In this document: positions 8,416-15,010 of the stretch, in pieces | How the letters are laid out: every line of letters starts with the position of its first letter | How positions within the stretch are numbered: the first letter of the stretch is position 1 | DNA from: Parvularcula sp. IMCC14364 | Lineage (GTDB): Bacteria; Pseudomonadota; Alphaproteobacteria; Caulobacterales; Parvularculaceae | Assembly: GCF_030758415.1 (NCBI RefSeq) | Contig: NZ_CP132334.1 | Coordinates: 744,001 to 808,000, forward strand | Reading direction: 5' to 3' | DNA: 64,000 nucleotides | Position numbers and translations under genes: made by a program | The notes under the pieces: model-generated | Told to the model about the DNA's origin: nothing | What the model saw: only the letters and a program-made list of their open reading frames with translations | Databases searched by the model: none

Positions 8416-9017
8416 TGCGTGATTTTTTCACCTGGATGAACGAAACACCCTGGAGCATCGCCCTGCGCGAATCCTTCGTAGTCTGGCCCCTGCTGGAGGC
8501 GACCCATGTCCTGACCATTATGCTCTTTGTCGGTACCATCATTATGGTGGATCTGCGCCTGCTTGGCGTTGCCTTCCGTCAGGTGCCGGTATCAGAGATG
8601 ACAACCCGCATTCTGCCATGGACGATTGGCGGATTTGTCGTGATGATTGTCACTGGCCTGTTGCTTTTTTATGCAAAACCGCTGGTCTATTATCACAATA
8701 TTTTCTTCCGGGTAAAAATCGTTGTGCTGTTGTTGGCGATGGCCAACATTCTGTATTTTCACAAACGTGTGCAGGGTAACCTGGCGGCCTGGGATTTGTC
8801 ACAGGCGATACCGCGCAATGCCAGAATTGCTGCCGTGCTCTCATTGAGTGCCTGGGTCATGATCGTCATTTCCGGACGGCTGATTGCGTATGACTGGTAT
8901 AATTGCGAAAAACTTGACCCGGCAGGCACCCTCAGCTGGATGATTGACTGCCCGCAACGCGATAGTCTCGCGCGCATGGATATGGCCGGGCCAACCCTTG
9001 CTGCGGAGGGGGAGTGA
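8415..9017 (+). CDS. DUF6644 family membrane protein (first of tandem pair)
   Basis: This 200-residue protein has about four transmembrane helices. The ATG at 8415 sits in a TGATG overlap with the cytochrome gene's stop. The first helix carries a histidine (EATHVLTIML) followed by the motif VDLRLLG, which recurs exactly in the next gene, so the two are paralogues of the DUF6644 family. Intramembrane histidines and the operon with c-type cytochromes make a heme b or quinone-linked role possible, but no function is established for the family as far as I know. A C-terminal soluble tail contains two cysteines (DWYNCEKL, MIDCPQ). Confidence 0.78.
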   Translation: MRDFFTWMNETPWSIALRESFVVWPLLEATHVLTIMLFVGTIIMVDLRLLGVAFRQVPVSEMTTRILPWTIGGFVVMIVTGLLLFYAKPLVYYHNIFFRVKIVVLLLAMANILYFHKRVQGNLAAWDLSQAIPRNARIAAVLSLSAWVMIVISGRLIAYDWYNCEKLDPAGTLSWMIDCPQRDSLARMDMAGPTLAAEGE

Positions 9018-9691
9018 TGGCGACCTGCGAATATGACGGTGAATTTTATGACTGTTCATGGCAGGAAAAATACGTCCTGCCGATCTATGATACCTTGGAC
9101 CAGTCGCCACTTGCTGACTTTATCAAGGAGTCCATGACCATCGTTCCCTGGGCAGGAACGCTTCATCTTCTGGCATTGGCACTCCTTGGCGGCGCTGTCT
9201 TTCTGGTTGATCTGCGCTTGCTCGGGGCCGGACTGCACCGCCAGAGCCCGCAGGAGCTTCAACGCACGCTCAGCCCGCTGGCCAAACTCGCGCTTGCCGC
9301 CATCGTCCTCTCGGGAATCATTCTGGCCATGGGAGAATTGATGAAGCTCTATTACAGCCCGCCATACTGGCTGAAGATGTTCTCCCTGTTTGCGGCTGTC
9401 CTCTTCACCTTCGGGGTGCGTAACCGGCTGATCCGGTCGGGCGGTACCGTAACGCCGCTCATCTGGGGAACGGGCGGTGTGGCCATTCTGGTCTGGATAA
9501 CAGCCTTTGCCATCTTCTCGAACACGCTGGCGCGCGTCGCGTTGCTTCTGCTGCTTGTTGCGCTTGTTGCCATTGCCTGGCGCTGGCGACAGACGTCGAA
9601 TGTGCCGACCCTGATGAAGGGCGTCGCAGCCATGTCCATCGTCATGTGGCTGACAACCGCCGCCGCAGGCCGCTGGATTGCTTTTTACTAG
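9017..9691 (+). CDS. DUF6644 family membrane protein (second of tandem pair)
   Basis: This 224-residue protein has a short polar N-terminus with two cysteines (TCEYDGEFYDC) followed by about six hydrophobic helices. It repeats the histidine-containing helix and VDLRLLG motif of its upstream paralogue (GTLHLLALALLGG then VDLRLLG). The start at 9017 is favoured because a GGAGGGGGAG Shine-Dalgarno region precedes it and it overlaps the preceding stop as TGATG. The cysteines at the C-terminus of the first paralogue and the N-terminus of this one could face each other if the two proteins form a complex, which is speculative. A role in moving electrons between periplasmic cytochromes and the quinone pool is an inference from context. 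Confidence 0.75.
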   Translation: MATCEYDGEFYDCSWQEKYVLPIYDTLDQSPLADFIKESMTIVPWAGTLHLLALALLGGAVFLVDLRLLGAGLHRQSPQELQRTLSPLAKLALAAIVLSGIILAMGELMKLYYSPPYWLKMFSLFAAVLFTFGVRNRLIRSGGTVTPLIWGTGGVAILVWITAFAIFSNTLARVALLLLLVALVAIAWRWRQTSNVPTLMKGVAAMSIVMWLTTAAAGRWIAFY

Positions 9692-9734
9692 CGTCATGCG
9701 CCCGATGCATAAAAATTATGCGTCTTGGCGGGGG

Positions 9735-9774
9735 TGTACAATGACTGGCGACAAGTGCTGCCAATCATTGTACA
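9735..9774. promoter_or_regulatory. Perfect 10-bp inverted repeat, candidate operator or hairpin
   Basis: TGTACAATGA at 9735-9744 is repeated in perfect inverted form as TCATTGTACA at 9765-9774, with a 20-base spacer that adds a short TGGC/GCCA pairing. It lies between the second DUF6644 gene and the redoxin/monooxygenase gene, about 46 bases before the latter's ATG. There is no T-tract, so it does not look like a standard intrinsic terminator. The half-site arrangement would suit a dimeric regulator, and an RNA hairpin that processes the transcript is the alternative. Confidence 0.5.
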
Positions 9775-9819
9775 GTAACGATTGAATAAAGTGGATAAAC
9801 CGCTGATCTGGAGGAAAGA

Positions 9820-11901
9820 ATGAGACAGAATTTTACCCGTGCAGGATTGATAAGTGCCGCCAGCCTTCTGGCACTGGCGGCCTGTTCCGGTGAAAGCCAA
9901 TCCAGTCAGGATAGCAGCAATGCAGAAAAAGCTGCCCATTCAGAGCACGCGGGCATGAACCACAACATTGTGGTTGAGCCTGAAACGCGCCTTGATGTGC
10001 CAGTCTACGCTGACAATTTCCGTCTGGTCGATCACACCGGCACGGGCCATGAGTTGTTCTATCATTCTGATGCCAAGGCGGTCGTGCTGATGACCCATGG
10101 CAACGGCTGTCCGATTGTGCGCGGTGCCATCCCTGACCTGGCCGCTTTACGCGATCAGTATAAGGATCAGGGCGTCAAATTCATGTTGATCAACTCCAGT
10201 CTTCAGGATTCACGCAGTGAGGTGCTCGCGGAAGCTGAAGAATTCGGCATCGATTTTCCCATTCTCATGGATGATCATCAGATCATCGGTGAATCGCTCG
10301 GTTATGACAGAACCGCGCAAGTTTACGTTCTTGATCCGAAAAAAGGCTTCAAGGTCGCCTATCATGGTCCGTTGAATGACCGTCTGGATTACGAACGCCA
10401 GAAAGCCGAAGCCGACAACAATTATGTCCGGGACGCGCTGGACTCCGTGCTGGCAGGCGAACCGGTAACCGTCGAGGCCCCTGCGCTGAGCCCGGGCTGT
10501 CTCATCAATTTCCCGGAGCGCAAAAAACAGGCGCAGCATACCAGTATTTCGTATGCAAATGATGTTGTGCCGATCCTGAAAGACCGTTGTGTCGAATGTC
10601 ACCAGGAAGGGGGCATCGGTTCCTGGGCCATGACGGATTACGATACAATTCAGGGATGGGCCCCAATGATACGGGAAGTGATCCGTACAGACCGTATGCC
10701 GCCATGGCATGCAGATTCGGAAGTCGGGACTTTCAAGGGCGACCGCAGCCTGACAGGCGAACAAATCAAGACGCTTGTGCACTGGATCGAAGCTGACGCG
10801 CCACGCGGCGAGGGGGAGGATCCTCTGGCCGGTCTTGAAATGAAAGCAGCGGAATGGCCGCTGGGCGAGCCCGACCTGATCCTCAGCCTGCCGGCGCAGA
10901 CCGTACCGGCCACTGGCATCGTGGATTACACATATCCGATTGTTGAAAATCCGATGACGGAAGACAAATGGTTGAAGGCAACCACCGTCAAGGTCGGGTC
11001 GCGCGAAACAGTGCACCATGTCCTGTCCGGATACATGCCTGAAATACCCGCTGACGGTAAAGGCTATAATGACCGCTGGATCAATGAAACTGGCGGTTAT
11101 GCTGTGGGGGCAGAATCCAATGTCCAGCCTCCTAATTCTGGTGTGCACATTCCTGCGGGCGGTGCCATCGGGTTCCAGATGCACTACACGCCATATGGCA
11201 AGGAAGTCACTGACGTGACGCAGATCGGGTTTTATTTCCACGAAGAAATGCCAGAGCTGCTCAATCGCCAGTCCGTAGTGATTGATGCGTCGATCGTCAT
11301 CCCGCCGGGCGCCAGCCGACATCAGGAAACGGCGTATGTTGAATTTCCGTATGACGCGACCTTGCTGACGGCGTTTCCGCACGCGCATTATCGCGGCCAC
11401 TCCTCCAATTTGCGTCTGCGCTATCCTGACGGCACAGAGAAAATGCTCATCTCCCTGCCGAAATATGATTTCAACTGGCAGCGCCAGTATGAGTTCGAAG
11501 AGCCAATCAAGGTGCCGGCTGGCTCAAAACTGATTGCCGATTACACCTATGACAATTCAGGTAATAATCCGGCCAATCCTGACCCTGAGGCTCTTGTCCT
11601 CTGGGGGGAGCAAAGCCACGAGGAAATGCTGTTCACCGCCTTCACCTATCGGTGGGATGGGGAAACAACGGCCAATCGCAAGGACCAGCAGCATCAGGTG
11701 TTGGAAATCAACCGCCATTTTGGCGCGATGGATGACAACATTGATGGTCAGCTTGAAGAGGCTGAGCTGCGCGGCGCATTGGGGCAGCAGTTCAAGCAGG
11801 GCTTCCCGATGATGGATGCTGACGGCAGTGGCACGGTCAGTTCGCAGGAATTCCTGCAGTTCCAGATTCAGCGCGCGCGCTCAACCGGCGGCCAGCCCTG
11901 A
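9820..11901 (+). CDS. Lipoprotein fusion: redoxin domain + c-heme + copper type II monooxygenase-like module + EF-hands
   Basis: This 693-residue lipoprotein (lipobox LALAAC, Cys22) has four recognisable modules. A thioredoxin-fold redoxin domain spans about 55-215 with one active-site cysteine in GNGCPIVR (Cys97). A c-heme domain carries CVECH at 257-261. A region resembling peptidylglycine and dopamine beta-monooxygenases spans about 385-615 and shows the full expected copper ligand set: His399-His400 and His455 for one copper, His521-x-His523 and Met603 for the other. Two EF-hand loops end the protein (638-649 and 666-677). The start is preceded by TGGAGGAAAG. It probably performs a copper-dependent oxidation in the periplasm using electrons delivered through its heme. 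The substrate is unknown, and the redoxin lacks a CxxC pair. Confidence 0.8.
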   Translation: MRQNFTRAGLISAASLLALAACSGESQSSQDSSNAEKAAHSEHAGMNHNIVVEPETRLDVPVYADNFRLVDHTGTGHELFYHSDAKAVVLMTHGNGCPIVRGAIPDLAALRDQYKDQGVKFMLINSSLQDSRSEVLAEAEEFGIDFPILMDDHQIIGESLGYDRTAQVYVLDPKKGFKVAYHGPLNDRLDYERQKAEADNNYVRDALDSVLAGEPVTVEAPALSPGCLINFPERKKQAQHTSISYANDVVPILKDRCVECHQEGGIGSWAMTDYDTIQGWAPMIREVIRTDRMPPWHADSEVGTFKGDRSLTGEQIKTLVHWIEADAPRGEGEDPLAGLEMKAAEWPLGEPDLILSLPAQTVPATGIVDYTYPIVENPMTEDKWLKATTVKVGSRETVHHVLSGYMPEIPADGKGYNDRWINETGGYAVGAESNVQPPNSGVHIPAGGAIGFQMHYTPYGKEVTDVTQIGFYFHEEMPELLNRQSVVIDASIVIPPGASRHQETAYVEFPYDATLLTAFPHAHYRGHSSNLRLRYPDGTEKMLISLPKYDFNWQRQYEFEEPIKVPAGSKLIADYTYDNSGNNPANPDPEALVLWGEQSHEEMLFTAFTYRWDGETTANRKDQQHQVLEINRHFGAMDDNIDGQLEEAELRGALGQQFKQGFPMMDADGSGTVSSQEFLQFQIQRARSTGGQP

Positions 11902-11914
11902 TCTCCTGAAAGCT

Positions 11915-11943
11915 GTAGCTCACGCTTTCTAAGCGTGGGCTAC
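11915..11943. terminator. Bidirectional hairpin between convergent genes
   Basis: A 13-bp stem (11915-11927 with 11931-11943, one G-U) and a 3-base loop lies 13 bases after the stop of the monooxygenase fusion gene and 18 bases after the stop of the convergent DUF393 gene. The plus-strand T-tract is weak (GTGTCTTTC). The position between two converging stops and the stability of the stem support a bidirectional terminator. Confidence 0.65.
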
Positions 11944-11961
11944 GTGTCTTTCACAGATATC

Positions 11962-12345
11962 TTATTTCGACTTCAGGGGAGGCGTAATCCTCTGAAGTCC
12001 CGGGCGAACCTTCAAAAACAGCGCATACAGTGCATTGAGGACAGCGCGGCTCGGGCCAAACCGTCCGACAGGTTTCAGCCATTCCATAAAGCGCACGCGG
12101 CCCCAGACTTCCGTGAAGGCCTGTGCGCCGTTCACCATCTTGCCGTCTGGCAACTGGCAATGGAACCGTGCCATGAGTTTCGATTTCGCAATATCGCAGG
12201 ATGGCACAGCGTCTGGTGCCGAAACATCTTCGAAGTTGATGGCGGATTTTTCAGGCAGGGCGCGTCGCAGCAGCGTGATTTCCCTGATGCAGAGCGGGCA
12301 GCTGCCATCATAGAATACTGTCAGCGTGTGGTCGTTCACGGTCAT
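11962..12345 (-). CDS. DCC family (DUF393) thiol-disulfide oxidoreductase-like protein
   Basis: The product is 127 residues from the ATG at 12345 (MTVNDHTLTVFYDGSCPLC). The N-terminal Y-D-G-x-C-P-x-C motif defines the DCC/DUF393 family, predicted thioredoxin-fold proteins that probably act in disulfide or redox chemistry. A longer open frame reaches 12399, but it would run through the rho-independent terminator at 12362-12396, so the internal start is preferred. Typical family length is about 115-140 residues. It has no signal peptide, so a cytoplasmic location is expected. It converges on the monooxygenase fusion gene and may be unrelated to it. Confidence 0.78.
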   Translation of the reverse strand: MTVNDHTLTVFYDGSCPLCIREITLLRRALPEKSAINFEDVSAPDAVPSCDIAKSKLMARFHCQLPDGKMVNGAQAFTEVWGRVRFMEWLKPVGRFGPSRAVLNALYALFLKVRPGLQRITPPLKSK

Positions 12346-12361
12346 CGGGTGGAGGCTTTCG

Positions 12362-12396
12362 AAATACAAAGCCCGAGGCAATACCGCCTCGGGCTT
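12362..12396 (-). terminator. Rho-independent terminator of the 26-residue peptide gene
   Basis: On the minus strand an 11-bp GC-rich stem (12386-12396 with 12369-12379) and a 6-base loop is followed by TTTGTATTT. It starts seven bases after the stop of the small peptide gene at 12403, which it evidently terminates. Its strength indicates that this short region is a real transcription unit. Confidence 0.85.
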
Positions 12397-12402
12397 CACA
12401 TT

Positions 12403-12483
12403 CTAGACGTAAAATTGACCGAACGAGAGTACGAAAGAAGCAACAATCGTCAGTAGGATCAGTGTACCAGCGGCACGTTCCAT
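12403..12483 (-). CDS. 26-residue single-pass membrane peptide
   Basis: This is a short gene with all signals in place. A Shine-Dalgarno GGAG lies seven bases before the ATG at 12483, there is one open frame of 26 codons, and a strong terminator follows at once. The peptide begins MERAAG and then has one hydrophobic helix of about 18 residues (TLILLTIVASFVLSFG), ending QFYV. It has no cleavable signal and no charged C-terminus. I do not recognise a family. Candidates are a small subunit or regulator of a membrane complex, or the toxin of a type I toxin-antitoxin pair, the latter suggested by the possible sequestration of its ribosome-binding site (12491-12521). Confidence 0.62.
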   Translation of the reverse strand: MERAAGTLILLTIVASFVLSFGQFYV

Positions 12484-12490
12484 GCGAAAT

Positions 12491-12521
12491 CTCCATAGCA
12501 TATTGCTCCACTGATATGGAG
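12491..12521 (-). promoter_or_regulatory. Possible Shine-Dalgarno sequestering leader of the 26-residue peptide
   Basis: Read on the minus strand, CTCCATA (12521-12515) is perfectly complementary to TATGGAG (12497-12491), which contains the Shine-Dalgarno sequence of the small peptide. A TGGAG lying between them (12510-12506) can pair with the same CTCCA instead. The two pairings are mutually exclusive, so the leader could switch between a closed and an open ribosome-binding site. This is read from sequence only; no energy was computed. Confidence 0.45.
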
Positions 12522-12679
12522 TTTTCTGCTCAGAAGTCACTAGGTCGATGTTGAATTTTTTGTGAAATCACGCACATGTCTGAGAGGTTATCTCACTGCT
12601 AATTACCTAGTATCTCAGCGCTGGCTTTTGAGCTGGCACCTGTTTATGGTCGCTTTGGTTAATTCTGTGAGGTTGTGAA

Positions 12680-14902
12680 ATGACTACCAAATTCCTGAAG
12701 AATCTTCTGCTTGGCGGCGCTGCTCTGGCGCTTCTGACGGCCTGTGGCGAACAAGGCGATCGTGCTGGTCAAGATGATCATGGCGACGAGCTGCACACGG
12801 AAGCAGCTGATAACGCATCTGACGATACAGTGGCGACGGTAATGGATGCCAATCCGCTGCTTCAGGAATGGGATACACCATTCGGCATTCCGCCATTTTC
12901 TTTGGTCAGTGATGAAGATTATCTGCCAGCTTTCGATCAGGCTATCACTGAACTGGAAGCGGAAGTTGAGGCGATCATCAACAATCCTGATGCGCCGACA
13001 TTCGACAATACCATAAAGGCGTTGGAGGTTTCTGGCGCGACATTGACCCGCGTCTCAAGTGTATTCGGAAACATTACCAACACGGATACAAACGACACGC
13101 TGCAGGCGCTGGAGTCTGAAATCTATCCGCGGTTGTCCAAAGTATATGACGGCATCGCGCTGAATGATGATTTATGGGCCCGTATCAAGACACTCTATGA
13201 AACGCGCGACACGCTGGGTCTCGGCAAACAGGAATTGCGGGTTCTCGAACTCTACCATCGCGATTTTGTACGCCGGGGGGCCGCTCTTGATCCGGAAACG
13301 AAAGAGCGGATGAAGGAAATCAATGCCGAGCTGTCAGAGTTGACCACAAAATTTGGTCAGAACCTGCTGGCGGAAACCAAGGATTTTGAACTGGTTGTTA
13401 CGGATGAAGCAGACCTTGCTGGTCTGCAACAGGGGTTCATCGATTCTGCGAAAAAGACGGCAGAAGGCAAGGGCCGCGATGATGCATGGATCTTTGGTCT
13501 CAACCGCTCGGTCTATGAAGGCTTCATGACGCAGTCAGAAAACCGTGATTTGCGCCGTCAGTTGTTCGAAGGATATACGCAGCGTGCTGATAATGGCGGC
13601 GATACTGACAGTGGTGAGATCATCCTGAAGATCGCCCGCCTGCGGGCCGAAGCTGCCCGGTTGCGTGGCTATGAAAACCATGCCCATTTCCAGCTGGAAA
13701 CACGCATGGCCAAAACAGCGCAAAACACGGAAGAGTTTTTGCTGCAGGTATGGCGTCCGGGCCTGGCGACAGCAAAGACCGAGCTGGCAGAAATGCAGGC
13801 CATGGTTGATGCAACTGACAACCCTTACAAGGTTGAAGCCTGGGACTGGTGGCACCTTTCGGAAAAAGTCCGTCAGGAAAAATATGCCTTTGATGACAGT
13901 CAGTTGAAGCCATATTTCGAGATGGAAGCCGTCTGGGATGGTGCTTTCTACATGGCCGAAAATCTCTTCGGCATCACCTTCACCAAGCTGGAAGATACGC
14001 CGGTCTGGCACCCAAGTGTGTCTGTCTATGACCTTCAGGATGCGGACGGTACGCATCTTGGTGTCTTCATGGTTGATATGTATGCCCGTGACTCCAAGCG
14101 CGGTGGTGCCTGGATGAGTACATATCGCGGGGCTAGTAATGTGGACGGCGATAATATCCGCCCGATCGTGACAAACAATCTGAATCTGACCAGACCAGCT
14201 TCGGATGATGCGCCCACATTGATGGCCTTCAACGAAGTTGAAACATTGTTCCATGAGTTTGGCCATGGTCTGCACGGATTGATAACAACGCAGAATTATG
14301 ACCGGATTTCCGGCGTCGGCGGCCCGCGTGACTATACGGAGTTTCCTGCCCAGATCCTTGAGCATTGGGCCAGCGAGCCTGAAATGCTCGCGGTCTATGC
14401 GAAGCATTACGAGACAGGCGAGGTGATCCCCACCGAGCTTGTGGACAAGTTGAAAGAAGCGGCCAACCACAATGAAGGTTTCCGTACAACCGAATTCATT
14501 GCGGCGTCCCTGCTGGATCTGCGCTGGCATATGCTTAGCGAGGAAGAAGCAAACGCAATCACTGATCCGCGTGAATTCGAGAAAGAAGTGCTCGCGGAAT
14601 ATGGCCTGATTGACGAGATTGAGCCCCGGTATCGCTCGCCTTATTTCTCGCACATCTTCGCGGGTGGTTATTCTGCCGGGTATTATGCTTATCTCTGGTC
14701 AGAAATTCTGGACTCGGATGGTTTTGACGCGTTCAAGGAAACGGGCGACATTTTCGATCAGGAAGTTGCCGGTCGCCTGCGCAAGCATGTTTATGAAGCA
14801 GGGGCTGTCGAAGAAGCAGACGAGCTTTATCGCAAATTCCGCGGCAAGGATCCAAGCATTGAACCACTGTTGCGCAACCGCGGCTTCACCGACGGCAGTT
14901 AA
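12680..14902 (+). CDS. M3 family zinc metallopeptidase lipoprotein (peptidyl-dipeptidase Dcp-like)
   Basis: This is a 740-residue M3/thimet-oligopeptidase-family enzyme. The catalytic zinc motif HEFGH appears in ETLFHEFGHGLHGL, and the third-ligand region follows in the EFPAQILEHWASEPEML segment. The ISGVGGPRDYTEFP context and overall length fit peptidyl-dipeptidase Dcp rather than oligopeptidase A. Unlike cytoplasmic E. coli Dcp, it has a lipoprotein signal (LALLTACG) followed by an acidic linker, placing it in the envelope, where it would trim dipeptides from the C-terminus of oligopeptides. The gene stands alone: its start lies about 200 bp from the divergent small peptide gene, and a strong terminator follows its stop. 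Confidence 0.88.
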   Translation: MTTKFLKNLLLGGAALALLTACGEQGDRAGQDDHGDELHTEAADNASDDTVATVMDANPLLQEWDTPFGIPPFSLVSDEDYLPAFDQAITELEAEVEAIINNPDAPTFDNTIKALEVSGATLTRVSSVFGNITNTDTNDTLQALESEIYPRLSKVYDGIALNDDLWARIKTLYETRDTLGLGKQELRVLELYHRDFVRRGAALDPETKERMKEINAELSELTTKFGQNLLAETKDFELVVTDEADLAGLQQGFIDSAKKTAEGKGRDDAWIFGLNRSVYEGFMTQSENRDLRRQLFEGYTQRADNGGDTDSGEIILKIARLRAEAARLRGYENHAHFQLETRMAKTAQNTEEFLLQVWRPGLATAKTELAEMQAMVDATDNPYKVEAWDWWHLSEKVRQEKYAFDDSQLKPYFEMEAVWDGAFYMAENLFGITFTKLEDTPVWHPSVSVYDLQDADGTHLGVFMVDMYARDSKRGGAWMSTYRGASNVDGDNIRPIVTNNLNLTRPASDDAPTLMAFNEVETLFHEFGHGLHGLITTQNYDRISGVGGPRDYTEFPAQILEHWASEPEMLAVYAKHYETGEVIPTELVDKLKEAANHNEGFRTTEFIAASLLDLRWHMLSEEEANAITDPREFEKEVLAEYGLIDEIEPRYRSPYFSHIFAGGYSAGYYAYLWSEILDSDGFDAFKETGDIFDQEVAGRLRKHVYEAGAVEEADELYRKFRGKDPSIEPLLRNRGFTDGS

Positions 14903-14924
14903 ACTTCATACAACACGCTTTATG

Positions 14925-14952
14925 AAAACCCCGTATTTTTGCGGGGTTTTTT
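14925..14952 (+). terminator. Rho-independent terminator after the Dcp-like gene
   Basis: AAAACCCCG (14925-14933) pairs with CGGGGTTTT (14942-14950) around an AT-rich loop and runs into a six-T tract. It begins 23 bases after the stop of the M3 peptidase gene. Confidence 0.9.
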
Positions 14953-15010
14953 GCATTTGCATTCATCCGGCAGCATTCGTTATAAAACTGTCATACATCA
15001 TGAGGGCTGC

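Noticed and set aside
9056-9697. 213-residue open frame on the minus strand
   Set aside because: It is antisense to a DUF6644 gene; the translation is charged and low in structure, a mirror of hydrophobic codons.
10210-11400. 396-residue open frame on the minus strand
   Set aside because: It is antisense to the redoxin-heme-copper gene, whose motifs are clear; there is no ribosome-binding site and no domain.
12346-12399. N-terminal extension of the DUF393 protein
   Set aside because: The extension would encode the stem of the rho-independent terminator of the neighbouring small gene; the family motif starts right after the internal ATG at 12345.
13535-14653. 372-residue open frame on the minus strand
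   Set aside because: It overlaps the M3 peptidase gene including its HEFGH region. Cysteine- and histidine-rich translation without a family is typical of a shadow frame.
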